This document shows, piece after piece, positions 13,595 to 27,000 of a stretch of DNA of 64,000 nucleotides. A model generated the notes under the pieces. The model saw only the letters and a list, made by a program, of their open reading frames with translations. It was not told the origin of the DNA and did no database searches. The translations under genes were made by a program, and so were the position numbers. The DNA is from Carposina sasakii (taxonomy: Eukaryota > Arthropoda > Insecta > Lepidoptera > Carposinidae). Numbering within the stretch: position 1 is the first letter of the stretch; each line of letters begins with the position of its first letter. The DNA lies in assembly GCA_014607495.2 (NCBI GenBank), contig CP053175.1:1984001-2048000 (forward strand), written 5' to 3'.

Positions 13595-13820
13595 CATACA
13601 TATAATCACGCCTTTATCCCTTACGGGGTAGGCAGAGCACGAAGGGCCGATAGAACCACATGGTGCCACTTCTGACCAATTTTGAGGGTATAGTTGAGAT
13701 GTACAAGTTCGGTAAGTAGTGACAGGTGGTCAGCCCATTGCCTACAAAACACCAAGACCCTCTTGACCCTCTACTGACTTGTACAGTATGCCCGGGTTTT
13801 TCACTCCCAGAGCAGAATAG
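13595..13820 (+). mobile_element. Interspersed repeat S1 (about 260 bp), representative copy
   Basis: An ACATACAT/TGTATGTA microsatellite end is followed by ATAATCACGCCTTTATCCCT, GGCCGATAGAACCACATGGT, a middle with GGTATAGTTGAGATGTACAA, and an end CACTCCCAGAGCAG. Plus copies: 2048-2195 (partial), 14556-14776, 40565-40805, 52318-52580. Minus copies: 10771-11037, 16237-16490, 19434-19672, 21040-21140 (partial), 22090-22355, 55918-56185, 60349-60560. No coding capacity; behaves like a SINE. Confidence 0.6.
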
Positions 13821-13858
13821 AAGAAATGTATAGAAATATGTATATTATGTTATTTCAC

Positions 13859-13933
13859 TAATGGTTTCCAACTAATTGCAGCACCACCGACTGGGTCCAA
13901 ATCTTCTTTGACGTTATAACCATACACACACAT
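13859..13933 (-). CDS. Possible first coding exon of the SLC36 gene (uncertain)
   Basis: A 25-codon open stretch from ATG at 13933, MCVYGYNVKEDLDPVGG and onward, ends at TTA|GTGAAA in phase 0. This is the phase needed by the next SLC36 exon at 13472. The frame is open upstream of the ATG for about 20 more codons and stops (TAA) two codons after the proposed donor, so this may instead be the final exon of another gene or a transposon remnant. I do not recognise the peptide. Confidence 0.22.
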
Positions 13934-15654
13934 GTTTATAAGGTCTTTCAATCTCAATTTGGGCGGTAAGCTTAGCGTGTTACTAATTCATTATACTTGC
14001 CGATTCATTTAGAATAAAATTAATTTTGATAAATTAGTTAGAATTTAAAAGAATATCGTACTTACCATTTTATTATATGTATATTACTTATTTTATTATT
14101 TAAACGAGAATTAAACACAATAACTAGTCGTTGTGCCCAAATCCACCCCAAATTAGTTAAAATCAATAAATTCTCTGATTTCTAAGCTATAACCTTTAAA
14201 ACTCAACTGACAAGCATAAACAATAGCAAAGACAAAAAGCAGAACGTCACTGAAAAATCGGCTAAGAAAGTAACCGTCTGTGTGGCCAAAAGAGATCCCA
14301 AAGACCTTGCATGGCATAGCAGACGCATAGCAGCCATATGTAGCCTATATGCACAAACATCTAGTAGAAGTACTGTATAGAAGTTTGTGCCTATATGCGA
14401 CACGAAACGAGCACAAAGTTGCTCAGATGGACTTACAAAACATACGGGTTACAAAGAGTAGAGTTATCAAATTTTACAGGAAAAGTGTACCCTCTCGTGA
14501 ATTTTGTATTTTGTGCATGCATGGTTAAAGCGCTATTTAGATCTTGTTACATATAATCATACATTCTAATAATCACACCTTTATTCCCTACGGGTTAGGC
14601 AGAACACCAAGGACTGATATAACCACATGGTGCCACTTCTGACCAATTTTGAGGGTATAGTTGAGATGTACAAGTTCGGTTAATAGTGACAGGTGGTCAG
14701 CCCATCGCCTACAAAACACCAAGACCCTCTTGTCCCTCTACTGACTTTTTTTTTCACTCCCAGAGCAGCATAGAAGTTAGATCTTGTTAAGCTGATATAT
14801 TAAACATTGTTTTGAGTTGTTAGGTTGTTAGTGTATTGTTATCTATACCTATATTTTCATTAAGCCTAAAGCCTAAAGGCGTTATTTAAGGACAGAAAAG
14901 TTTTTTTATTTTTTTATTCACAAACTGCGCAACATGTCGATCTAGTCCCACACTAAGATCCCTTAGGTCTTGTGTCGTGGGTACTAACCTCAGATGTACT
15001 AACCAACGGTTACATAGATTAGTATAGAAACATCCATGACTCGGAAACAAACATCGATATTCATCATATCAATGGTTGCACCTACCGGGATTCGAACCCA
15101 GGACGTATGGCATCGCCGATCGCCCGCAATTTTATCGAAACATTAGTCAACTTAAAGAATATACAGGGTGATTTTTGGTCATCAACGTTCCCGAAAACTA
15201 CGGAATCTCCTCATCATCACGATCATTTTTCTCCATGGAAGCATACCTGGGAAGTGTCTGGTTTCCAAAATATTAGGGTCCAAAGTTGAGTAAATAGACT
15301 GCGTTTTTCTGCATAAATGCACATAGACGCGCGTAGCAGGATTTTTTCACGAAAAATAATTAATATCTGTCTATAAAAAAACTAACATAAACACTAGACA
15401 CTATAAATTTCGCACGATCAAGGAATTTAATTTTTTTTTTCAAAAATATTTTTTTTTCCAGCATTTTTTTTGGCATAAACTTACTTTATTTCATGTATAG
15501 AGTACGTACCCTTCGTTAAAGGTGGCCACAAAAAAACACCCTGTATAATAAACCCAAGACCATGTTTCTAATTGTTTTATATTTAGATAAAACAATGAAC
15601 ATTTTCAGACAAAAACATTGCACATAATAACAACATACATCCTTGAAGCAATGT
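13934..15654. other. Spacer between SLC36 and the small polar protein gene
   Basis: AT-rich DNA with an S1 copy (14556-14776), an S3 SINE (14920-15115) and an M1 MITE (15160-15546). No supported gene. Confidence 0.45.
15160..15546 (+). mobile_element. 385-bp MITE family M1, best copy
   Basis: Begins TACAGGGTGATTTTTGGTC and ends AACACCCTGTA. Related copies: 11888-12262 (minus), 18782-19112 (minus), 53565-53944 (plus) and a fragment at 41200-41290. Non-coding. Confidence 0.65.
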
Positions 15655-16977
15655 CTACTGATCTAAACTATTTTCTTCAAATGAACCGCTGCCTTGTGAA
15701 GGATCCACCTCCTCCAATATCGTAGGCTCTGATGGCAGCCATCTTTGATCGTCATGGCGTCCTCAAATTGAACAGGAATATGTTATATATCTCCATTTAT
15801 TTCAGTCTGATTGTCCAGGGTCTATGGGAGATTAAAGTTCATTTGATAGGTGTAATACTAGATATTGATATTGCTGTTTCCAAAATGGCTGGCCAGAACT
15901 TCAGTATGTAGAGGATTTCCCAGAGCCACGTTTAGCATATCGGGCAATGTAAATAATTAGTGACAAGTTGCTAGCTTATCGCCTGAGAGAATACCCGAGT
16001 TCCTTAGGCGACTCTTACGACATGCACGGAAGGAGATGCAGCTGATATATAATCTAGTGAAACCTGGGGATATAACATAATGTTATTATGAGGTTTGTTA
16101 TCAATATATTTTGATGTTGTCTTTTTCATACTTACCAGAGCTAGAAGTCGAGGAGTTATCGGATCCCTGAGTCCCAAGTCTGATTCTATTCTCAAGCATC
16201 TGTAGAAAAGAATATTACTTAGGTATCTCATATTACTTCTATGCTGCTCTGGGAGTGAAAAAAAAAACGTATTATACTATAGCTGCTTCTCTTCTTGGGC
16301 ATACTGTACAAGTAAGTAACGTGGTAAAAGGGTCTTGATGTTTTGTAGGCTGACCACCTGTTACTACTAACCGAAATTTTACATCTCAACTATACCCTCC
16401 AAACTGGTCAGAAGTGGCACCATGTGGTTCTATCGGCCCTTGGTGCTCTGCCTACCCGTAAGGGATAAAGGCGTGATTATATGTATGTATCTCATATTAT
16501 CTGGTATCTCTTATAGGGACAGTGAGGACTGAGCCATATCTGACCTACTCCAAGATATATGTTTAAGAAATATCTAACTTGTTGACATACCCTGCGTTTA
16601 CGCCACCTCTGCCATCTCTTACGAGCCAGCATCTTTCTCTTCCTTCGTATAGCAGGTGAAGTCACCACGGCAATTTTCGGCTCGTCTTTATTAGTCTCAC
16701 CGAATTCGGTGCTAGAAATTTCGCGAACGGAGCTCGATGTTAGACGGTACGTACTAGTTTTTGCAAAACTAGAACTGCTCACCGTTTTCGATTTGGTCAG
16801 TAACTTTGTCTGACCGCTTTGGTCATTTTTGACAATGCTGTTCGTTTGAGCCTCATGGGTAGACTTGAGACTGAAGTTGGATACATTATGAAGGTTGGCT
16901 TCGGGCATAGGATTTGTTTGTATGTTTTGGTTCGATTGTACTTTGTGATTTTGGTTATCTTCAGTTTTATCTGTCAT
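15655..16977 (-). CDS. Small polar basic protein of unknown function, three exons
   Basis: Exons: 16977-16591 (129 codons, donor AGG|GTATGT, phase 0), 16199-16136 (acceptor TTCTACAG, donor GTAAGTATG, phase 0 to 1), 15761-15655 (acceptor CAATTTGAG, stop TAG). The frame stays open across both junctions and gives 185 residues. The N-terminal half is rich in Asn, Gln, Ser and Thr. It leads into a basic block (AIRRKRKMLARKRWQRWRKR), which could be a nuclear-localisation or nucleic-acid-binding stretch. The last exon is acidic and Ser-rich (PTILEEVDPSQGSGS, ending NSLDQ). No signal peptide, membrane segment or known domain is visible. The frame remains open for about 20 codons upstream of the chosen ATG, so a longer N-terminus is possible. 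A 387-bp MITE lies 110 bp past the stop. Exon structure is moderately sure; function unknown. Confidence 0.5.
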
Positions 16978-18047
16978 TATTTTATTGGTATTTATACCTA
17001 TATTCGTTGATATATGATGTTCAGCGACATTCTGATTAGTTATTCGGAGTATTAGTCATTATAAATTTCTTATTTTCCAACCTGAAATGATACGAGTAGC
17101 AGATCCTGAGCTGAGAGCAGATCACTAGCATTTTTTCTGACATTTTCCTTCAATGATTTCTTTTGTGCTGTTTAATGAAAGCAAAACGACTCATACAGCC
17201 AATAAAGAAAAAAATATTTAAGATGGAGCTACAAAATCCAAGATAACAGCATCCCATTCTGAAATTGAGCAAAATCTTAAGTCAAGATTGCTGCCATTTT
17301 CATACAAAAGTGGGCCAGTTTATAAAAATCACTTTGTAATTTCAGCAAACTACATAGCTAGTTTAACTTATCTACTTCATTTCTCATTATCACCTACATC
17401 CTGTATATCCTTAAACCTGCCTGTTATTACAAATCACCTTGTATCGCACATTAAGCTTAAAAAGTAGTAGGTATAGTAGTCGGGAGGCGCGAGTTCGATA
17501 CCAGTCACGGGCCTGTACCACTGAATTTATTTCATGTAACGGATTTTTCAAAAAAATTGACACTTAGCTATACCCGATAAGGGTTAGCGTCAGACAGGCA
17601 GCCGGCCTTAAAAACAAGTGCCAAAACTTTGGCAATGTGACTTTTCGAAGGAAACCATATTGCGCCGACCCCATAATAATGGGATAATGGCAGGAAGATG
17701 ATGATGAGTAGTAGGTATACCTAGTAGTTAAAGGTATTGTTACATAATGATAACATTCAACAAACAACAACAGCCAATTTCAATACTAAAGATTGTAAGG
17801 AATTTCAGATTCGAAAACAATAGCAAAAAATCTCTCGAGACCGGTTACTGAAATTGGCCGTTAGTAAATGCGTCTAATCGTAGTAAAAGACATAAACGAG
17901 CTTTCTAATGTCCCTTGAAGACAAAATCTTTTATTTATACAAGATAACAGAAGGGAAGAAGGAGATAATAATATTTTAAACTCGAAATCACACATTTGTC
18001 CTTCTATTACACCCTGTATAAAACTTACCTATAAGTATTAATTAGGT
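16978..18047. other. Spacer between the small polar protein gene and copy B
   Basis: Contains the copy B poly(A) signal at 17930 and otherwise unremarkable AT-rich DNA. The minus frame at 17564-17770 has no gene features. Confidence 0.4.
17930..17935 (-). promoter_or_regulatory. AATAAA poly(A) signal for copy B gene
   Basis: AATAAA on the minus strand, 113 nt past the TAA at 18048, in otherwise non-coding DNA. The spacing suits a short 3' UTR. Confidence 0.4.
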
Positions 18048-21000
18048 TTATATTTCCAAGAATATCCAAAACACTGATAGAGCAGACACGAATAGAAATA
18101 TAAAGAAAAGGCGCGAATAATATATTTGGCACCTGAGAACAAAGAACATAATGTAATTTATACCAGTAATCCAAATAAACTACTTACCTATTGTGTAGGA
18201 TCATTAAGAAGATCACACAGCTATGTTTAGCATAGCAATTTACTGACTTATCGCCTTAGTAATATCGTAATAGTCGACTATTACGACATGCACGGAAGGA
18301 GATGCAGCTTATGCCTCCTAGGTATTCTAGGACACAATACTCGTATACCATACTGTCACATATCATTACTAAACAATATGGTCGATTCCGGCAGTCACAC
18401 TTAAACCTAAACGTAAAATTAGTCCAACCTGTCCTTTTCTCTCTCAGCCATTTATGTTAACAACGGAGAGAGATAGACCTAACTAAGATTAGGTTTAGGT
18501 TTAAGTGTGACTGCCGGAATCGATCCCAATGTATAACTTTACACGCGGTTTTGTAAGATCACCAATATTCAGCTATCCTTTTGCGTCCATAAGCCGCTCT
18601 ATATTGGCTCGTTATTCTAATAAACAATAGCTTTATCTTAGTTTAATAATTAATTAATTTCAAGTACTTACCATATAGATATAAGTTGCAAATAGCGTTC
18701 TTTTGGTTTTTTCTCTGGTGGAGTATAATATTTACAATAACAATTAGGTAGACAAACACTTTCTAAAAAGACATATTTTTTAGTATACAGGAAGTTTTTT
18801 CGTCGCCACCCTTAACGAAGGGTACGTACTCTAAAAAATGCTGGGAGACGGTGTAAATTTTTATGAAAAAAAATAATTTATTACTTGATCGGGCAAAATT
18901 AGACAGATATTAATTAATTCTCTTGAAAAAATCTTGCTACGCACGACTATGTGCATTTATGCGGAAAAACACAGTCTATTTACTCAACTTTAGACCCTAA
19001 TATCTTTGGAACCAGACACTTCCCAGGTATGCTTTCATGGAGGAAAATGATCGTGATGATGAGGAGATTCCGTAGTTTTCGGGAACGTTAACGACCAAAA
19101 GTCACCCTGTATGATTAATATTTAAAAAATACACTGAACATGTCGCGCAATTTTTTAATACTCGTAATAAGTGTGTATCATGTATCAGAGTTTTACATAC
19201 ATACATACATACATATAATCACGCCTTTATCCCTTATGAGGTAGTTTTAAGTTGCATTAAAGTCTTTTTATTAATACAAGTATATTTTATTTTAACGCAA
19301 TAAATTCTAAACTCACCGCTAATTCCAAAAACTGTAGGGTCTGGTATTTTTACTACATTAATATGTTTTATGAAAAACCTGTAAATAGTATTTATGTATG
19401 TATGTATGCACCATATAGCGCAGACCCCTTCTGAGCTGCTCTGGGAGTGAAAAAAAAATGGATAATACTACAGCTGCTTCCTTCCCGGGCATACTCGTAC
19501 AAGTCAGTAGAGGGACGGGTTTTGTAGGCGATGGGCTGACCACTTGTCACTGCTAACCGAACTTGTACATCTCAACTATACCCTCGGAGTGGGTCGGAGG
19601 TGGTGCCATGTGGTTCTGTCGACCGTTGGTGCTCTGCCTGACCCGTGAGGGATGGAGGCGTGATTGTATGTATACAGGGTGTTTGTGACAGTCAGGCAAA
19701 TATTATTACCAGGACTTCAGACCATGATGCTGAGGCGGAAAGCACTGAAAATTTTCTCAGGAAAATTCCAAAATTTTCCGACATTTTTTTCATATTTTCA
19801 GAAAAAAAAATAGTTTAATGCGTCTAATAAGGCCTTAGATAATGACTTAAAAATAAAATTTTAACCAAAAGATGATTTTCAAAAAAAAAGTAGCCCTCAA
19901 AATAGTTAAAATAATTGATCAACCCTAATAGAGTCAGAAGTGATACAAATAACAACAATGTGTCACACAATAACCAACAAGCTCATTTAATTAGTGACAA
20001 GATCGCCCAATAGTTACAATTCGCGCGGAGAGCAAAGATTTCTGATAATCAAATCAAAAATACATTTCCTGTGAGTAATAACACTATCGCATTACTCAAC
20101 ACAATGGTACTTGTTCAGCATTTCAGTATTTGCCTGGCTGTCACCCACACCCTGTATATATATGAAGCGCAGACCGCAAATGAATAGGAACAGTGCAGGA
20201 AAGCATAAGACAAAAATTTTAGTGAAAATACTCTTGGACAAGAAACCAATTTGTTTTGATTTTTAACATACATACTATTTTATTTACCTTATTAAAATCT
20301 TTTTCAGAGTATAGCATTTTTTCTCATTTGGCATCATATATGAGGGCATGTAGAAATCCCCTTGTTTAAAATAACAATTAGGGAGGCGTATGCCTTCTGA
20401 AATAATATTATTTCAACATATTAAACAATACAAAAGGAATAAATAATAACATCTAGTCACGATAAGCATAAATTCAGTGTATGAATTTATATACAGGGTG
20501 TAACAGAAAGGGTATGTTAAGCGAAAAGCTACGTAAATAGCCCACTGTAGAGAACCTATCCACGAAATTTGAGACTCGAAATCACGTTTATTTTTCAAGA
20601 TTGTATGAAAATTCCTGAGATATTAAAAAATTCTCCATACTATCGGGAAAAATAAACATGTGATTTCGAGTCTCAAATTTTGTGGATAGGTCCTCTACAG
20701 TGGGCTATTTACGTAACTTTTCGCTTAACATACCCTTTTTGTTACATCCTGTATTTTACCTATTGCAATTTATGTACCTACCAGTTTCTATAGCTTTCGG
20801 GTCGCCACTCGCTAGAATTCTGCCGTAATGTGTCATAAAACATCTGAAATATAACAATACTAGTCTATTTAGAACATTAGCAATTTTCTATAGAAGGAAG
20901 GTGACGGGCAATAAATATATCTATACTTACTACAATCAAATGTGTACCGTAACATTGGGATATCTTAGCCCTTGGGTCCATGGGAGCACAGCCATGTAAA

Positions 21001-24000
21001 GGTATATATGTACTTATATTTATGTATGTATAGTCTCAATAAAATTGGTCAGAAGTGGCACCGTGTCGTTCTATCGGCCCTTGGTGCTCTGCCTACCCCG
21101 TAAGGGATAAAGGCGTGGTTATATATATGTATGTATGTATAGTCTATAGATGCTAACAAGGAGTCACAGCGATAGGAGAATAGGAGTAAAGATGATGAAC
21201 CTGATGAGTAGCCGTTTGACAGGCGCACACAATCCAGCAGTTTTGGGTATGATATTCGCCGGTACGTAATGTTTACAACGACTGCAGTAACATCCAGGCA
21301 GATAGATCGTCTCTGAAATAAGAGAGGGTTCAGTTGCCTGTTTAGTTTTTATTTATTTATACATAATCATGTGTTGTAAGGCGAGTGGGACCACTGGCAA
21401 TATATTGTTCACAAATCTATGGTTGAAGTACGAGTTAGTTAAAACAAAAAGTGTTAGAAATAAAATTAACTTGCATATTTAGGTAACTTGTGAGTTTGTT
21501 TGTTTATTTGTTCAGAAGAATTTTCCCCACCTCCTTGGGGATACCTCCAATAGAGCTATATGTATAGGTATATCTATTGTGAGCGTACAATGTGATGGTA
21601 TATACATACGTACATAAACTATGGTAAAAAGATGTAGATAGGTAGCTTACCATTCCTTCCACTTTCACTGTCGGTTATGTAGGTACCATTTGCAACGATT
21701 GTGACATGTTTCATGAAAATGCTGTAATTTAAAACAAATATGAAAATCTGGAACTGAAAACAGACTTAATAATTCAGATTCCAAGTCAGATAGTCTATCT
21801 TATGACATGCACGGAGAAAGAAGCTGGTGTACTTCAGAAAAATTATAAAGAGACTCTTATACCTCGAGTATAAATTATTGTTTTGTAGGTACTTAAATTA
21901 ATACTTTTCTAAAAATGTTTCACATAACCTTATTGGAGCTGGTACTACATACATTTTCATTATATGTTAGTAAAGTTAACGTACCCACAAATAATAAAAT
22001 AGTATTAATACACGACACATCACCCTTGTCCACTTCTGGACGTGGACCTCCTACCTGCCTAAGGATGTTTGCTGCCTAAGGATGTTTTCTTCTATGCTGC
22101 TCTGGGAGTGAAAAAAAACGTATAATACTACAGCTGCTTATCTTCCCGGGCATACTGTACAAGTCAGTAGAGGGACAAGAGGGTCTTGGTGTTTTGTAGG
22201 CGATGGGCTGACCACCTGTCACTACTAGCCGAACTTGTACATCTCAACTATACCCTCAAAATTGGTCAGAAGTGGCACCATGTGGTTCTATCGGCCCTTG
22301 GTGCTCTGCCTACCCCGTAAGGGATTAAGGCGTGATTATATGTATGTATGTATAAAAATTGTATTTACCGTATCCATAACCTTCTGATTGGATCACAGCA
22401 TCCGCTATTCTTCGGCACGATATACACTTGGATATTATTCTGACACGACACACAAAAACAATCACGACTTGAGTTGTCTGAAAGATAGGTATAGAAATAA
22501 TTCCCACTCGGGTTTGAATTTATTATTTATTAATAATTTTATATTAGAAATAACTTCCAATTTATATAAACCAAATTCAAACCTTTATATTTGTAAATTA
22601 AACTTACGACCATCTTCCATAGAAAAGGGTAGAGGATCTCCATTTGCTAGAACCACAACATATTTCATAAACCACCTGAAATTTTGAAGTAAGCATTTAC
22701 GAATTCCAGTCGACTTTAATATTGTTAACAGAGGTGGGTGCAGTCATTAACCGGAATGGATGGGTAGGATCAACAGAGGCAACGAGAAATACTAATAAAG
22801 CATCGATAAAGTCTTAAAACTAATAGAAATATAGTCACTAAGCTAATACGGTATTCCAGAATCTTACAACAGGACTTTTTCCATTTGGTAAACAAAGGCA
22901 ATGCAATACTACGAGTATGATATTATAGAGCACTAACGGTAAATTTCGATACTAATTATTAACACAAAGAATATTGTTTTTTTTTATAATATGCAAAACA
23001 TGCGAAAAATGCAAAAAATCTCTCGAGATCGGTTATTGAAATTGAAATATTGAAATATTGAAATGACTGTAAGCGAGATTAAAATAAATATACTTAAGAG
23101 ACGGTAGCTTCGAAATTAATCGAATATTGTATACATATGTATAAGGATTATTTTTTACTTACTTTATACAGGCTTTTTGTAGCCAAAAGCATTTCCTTGA
23201 CTTCGAGGTGATATAGGCTGGTGTGTGGTATAAACTATCTAAAAACAAAAACTTATAAATAACAGGGAAACATTTGTAAATGCTTTAACCTTGATACATT
23301 TGATTTTTATCAAGATACTTAAACGAAAACTGGTATTAAGCCCATAAAATTTCACGAAATTGTATGTATTCTGTTTATGTTTGCTTGAGGAGTCTACAAA
23401 GATAAACTCACGCTGGGACTCTAAGAAAGTAGGCATATACACATTTTCTTCCTGTCTTGTATGCATTGCTTTGCTCCTTTCATTTGACTTTCGGCTCGTA
23501 GCTGTTGTACCTAAAAATATGAAAATCCTGTTTTTTATGACCCAGTATGAGATCCCGATATTTCTACACTAACTATGATTACTTGGGGGAGGCCTATGTC
23601 CAACAGTGGACTTCTCAGGGCTGTAAATGATGATGAACTATGATTACTAAGTTTTTACCAAGAAGGTTTTAATCTCAAGCAAAAAGCCGTTTCTAGCGGA
23701 CATAATAGTAATTTTTTTTTCACAACACATTGACCTAGTCCCACATTAAGATCCCTAAGGTCTTGTGTCGTGGGTACTAAGCAACAGTATATAAATACAT
23801 ACATAGATAAGTATAGAAACATCCATGACTCGGACACAAACATCGATATTCATCATATCAATGTTAGCACCTACCGGGATTCGAACCCAGGACCTATGGC
23901 GTCGCAGGCAGGGTCACTACCTACTTTACCAATGGGCTGTCGACCATCGGCCGTAACGGAACGAAGACAGTAATATAACAATAACATATACGCCTGTATT

Positions 24001-27000
24001 CCTGAATATGGGGTAGCTACAATCTCACGATCGTGATCCAACCAGCCACTTTCAGCATAGCGGGGTCAGATGTAAAAGATCAGTGACAAGTTGCTAGCTT
24101 ATCGCCTGAGATCGATCTTAAATTTCTTAATCAACTCATACGAAATGCATGAAAGAAGATGCTGCTGATGTATTCTAGTAAAGTCCCTCATCAGCACAGG
24201 ACGTTAGATAATAAATAAATAAATAGATATTCAGACACTTCACAACACATTAAGTTAGTCCCAAATTAAGATCCCTGAAGTCTTGTGTCGTGGGTACTAA
24301 GCAACGGTATAGAAATACATAGATAAGTGTAGAAACATCCATAATATCTACTAAATATCAATAATACGTTAAATGCCTACTTGGTACAATCCCGATATTT
24401 ACGAAGAACCACCTGAAAAGCAAAAGTATAAAAATTTTATTGGGATAGAGACAACATCAACTTTATCCTTCAGTTAGCAATACGGCCATTAAAAAAATCG
24501 GGCCTATAAATTTATGAAGCCTCTTGCAATTTCGGTACCAACCTATACCAAGCTCGTTTTACAGTAGACAACATTCCTTCAGACTCCGTAATTATAAGTT
24601 GTTTTTTGTCTTGACACCGTCTACAGTTACAGTCAGGTAGGCAGACTTTTTCTGTAAATAATTTACGGAATTCCTGATGAACAAAAATGTATTAGAATAA
24701 CAAATATGAATAAAATAAAGATTTGGGTTTTAAAAAGAGGGCAGGTTACATCTCTACATAAATCTCTTGCAAAATATACTTAAATTTAAGCGTGCAAATA
24801 ATCATACAGACTGAGCAAAGTATGAAGTAGGTACTTATAGGATTTTAATTCAGTTTTTGGTAATTCCAAGACTAAAGTTATATGCAACGAATTAACATGG
24901 ACTTACTTCTATACGTCCATTGGTATAGGCTGACAATGGACTCAATTCTACACGCCCATTGCCTGCTATTTGAAAGTTAGAAATTCAAGAAAGGATTAAA
25001 CTCACGTAAGCCTCCTAAAGCGGTGGAGATATCACCACTTACGACCATCCTCAGACGATTGCTTTTATCCACAATCTCGATCGGAGGAGCTTCAATTTAA
25101 AATCTCTTTTACATATAGAAAACAATCCAGTCGAGTTAAAATTTTGTATATAATTATTATGCACTAACTACAAACCTTTTACCTACCTAACTATAATCTT
25201 GAATATCGGTTGTTGGCGAGACAATGATTATATATCTAGTTTTTGATCGGAATAGTAATTGTCTTGATAGGTGCTCGGGCCTGGTTTCTCTCAATATTAA
25301 TGCCTGTTTTCGCATAATCCGAGGGCCAAGAGGGCCCGGTGGTGGACGCACCCGCATAGCATTTATAATTATTATGTTCCTACCTAACCATCTAATGATA
25401 CCTCTAAATATTAATACATAATAAAATCAAAAGATTTAAATACCAAATGCCAGTAATTAGATAATACTGCGGGTCTCAGAAACTGCTGTTACATATTTTT
25501 CTTTCATTCATCCCTTTATGGATGTATATTTACTAGACCAGAAAAAAACTTACGAGCAGACACTATATCAATAAGTTCAGGCATAGGCTCAGGCAGTGGT
25601 AACACAGGTTTATCCAGAGGTGCTTTTTGTAATAGCTCGAGGTCTTCTACCAAGGCCATAGGTTTTTGTTGGGTTAAATAATCTGTTAATATCTTCTTCA
25701 ATGTTTCTGGCTTGTTCACCAACATAACCTTTTCTGACTTTGATTCTTCTACTGTCATAGAAGCCTTTGGTTCTTTTTCTTCTGCTGTTTTAATGAAAAC
25801 CAAAATAGACATTACTCTCTTATTACATCAAGTCCATGTTCTAATTCTAAAGTATTAATTTATCATTTACGGATTTTTTCACATTCATGTCTTGCTTATC
25901 GCCTAAGCATATTTTAAGTTTTACAGGAAAATACTTACCAATGGCTTTTATGGCTATGGACTTGGACAATTGATCGGTTTTTCTTTTGGACTTTGTTGAT
26001 TTATTCTTTTTAGCTATTCTAGCATCGTCTATATAATATAATACAAAAAATAAGCATAATATAAATAAAAACATTAAAGCCTGGACTATCTTCGATACTG
26101 TAATTTTATAATTCTTGAAATTCGGGAACATTAAATTGATCTAGTGACAGAGAGAAGCTAATTACCAGTAGTTGTCCACCTTTTTATTTTAGTTTTGTGG
26201 ATGATATTTTTAAAGCATAAAAGTTTTTTTTAATATTAGGCGCCTATTTAAAATAACTACAGAAAACTTACGGTCGGTATCTTCACAAATGGTAACCGCT
26301 TTTGTAACAGACTTCGTAGGTTTCTTTTTAGTAGTCGGAGCTTTAGTAATACCTGTTAATAATAATCTTTACAACTTTACAACACATAAGCCTAGTCCCA
26401 TAATAAGATCACTAAAGTCTAGTATATTGGGTACTAAGCAACAAGATGGACATTGAGTAGATTCCAGCGTGTCGCGAAGAAAGATATAATAACTAGCCAT
26501 TCTTATAAAATATATTTTATGATTTGCTTACCTTGAGAAATAGGTAACATACGAGTATTGTATATGATAAAAGCAGAATATTGTTTTTGATAGATAAGGC
26601 GATCAAGAGATACTTACCAGTGTTTGTTTTAGTACTAGATTCAGGTTTAGAAGATTTTGCAGGTTTCTTAGGTTTGGCCGTTTCAGATATACCTTGGAAT
26701 AAGATGCAAGGTTAATTAAAAAACTATCAGATTCTTTATGTTTTTAGTCTAAGTTTCAAATGTTGAATAGATAATTAGAAAATTCTAGGAGAGTGAAACG
26801 AACGAAATATTTGAGAAATAAAATGAGTAGTATTTAAACGCACATCTGCCGCGGCACACTCGCTTCGCTCGCTCGGATCGTGCGTTATTTGTCATACTCT
26901 AACCTCATCATCATCATCATCATCATTTACAGCCCTGAGAAGTCCACTGTTGGACATAGGCCTCCCCCAACAACCTCACTCCGACCGGTCGGAAGCAGCC

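Larger units (their letters stand above)
18048..24651 (-). repeat. Six tandem two-exon (X-Y) Cys-containing protein modules
   Basis: X exons (phase 1 to 2): 24651-24543, 23238-23163, 22477-22369, 21312-21201, 20396-20288, 18762-18672. Y exons (phase 2 to 1): 24412-24381, 22675-22608, 21721-21651, 20843-20782, 19378-19317; the sixth Y position is the terminal exon 18132-18048. A linker exon (23510-23412, phase 1-1) sits between units 1 and 2. X motifs: VCLPDCNCRRC, YLPGCYCSRC, RLPNCYF, VCLPNCYC; X ends like KRLLIR or KKILIR. Y begins WFMKYV, IFMKHV, CFMTHY, FFIKHI. Three X exons are exactly 109 nt. Unit 2 lacks the LPxC motif. I do not recognise this as a named domain. Confidence 0.6.

Noticed and set aside
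14203..14403. Hydrophobic minus-strand frame ending LLLFMLVS
   Set aside because: No splice partners and no family motif; it stands alone in spacer DNA.
18672..24651. DEG/ENaC (pickpocket) channel because of CLPDC/CLPNC motifs
   Set aside because: The motifs recur in short modules without the family's two membrane segments or extracellular domain order; the phase pattern shows a repeat instead.
26029..26131. Hydrophobic N-terminus (VQALMFLFILCLFFVLYYI) upstream of exon 26028-25939, looking like a membrane protein start
   Set aside because: A splice acceptor (TATATAG) lies right after it, and the downstream part fits the phase 1-1 exon series; the hydrophobic part is translated T-rich intron.
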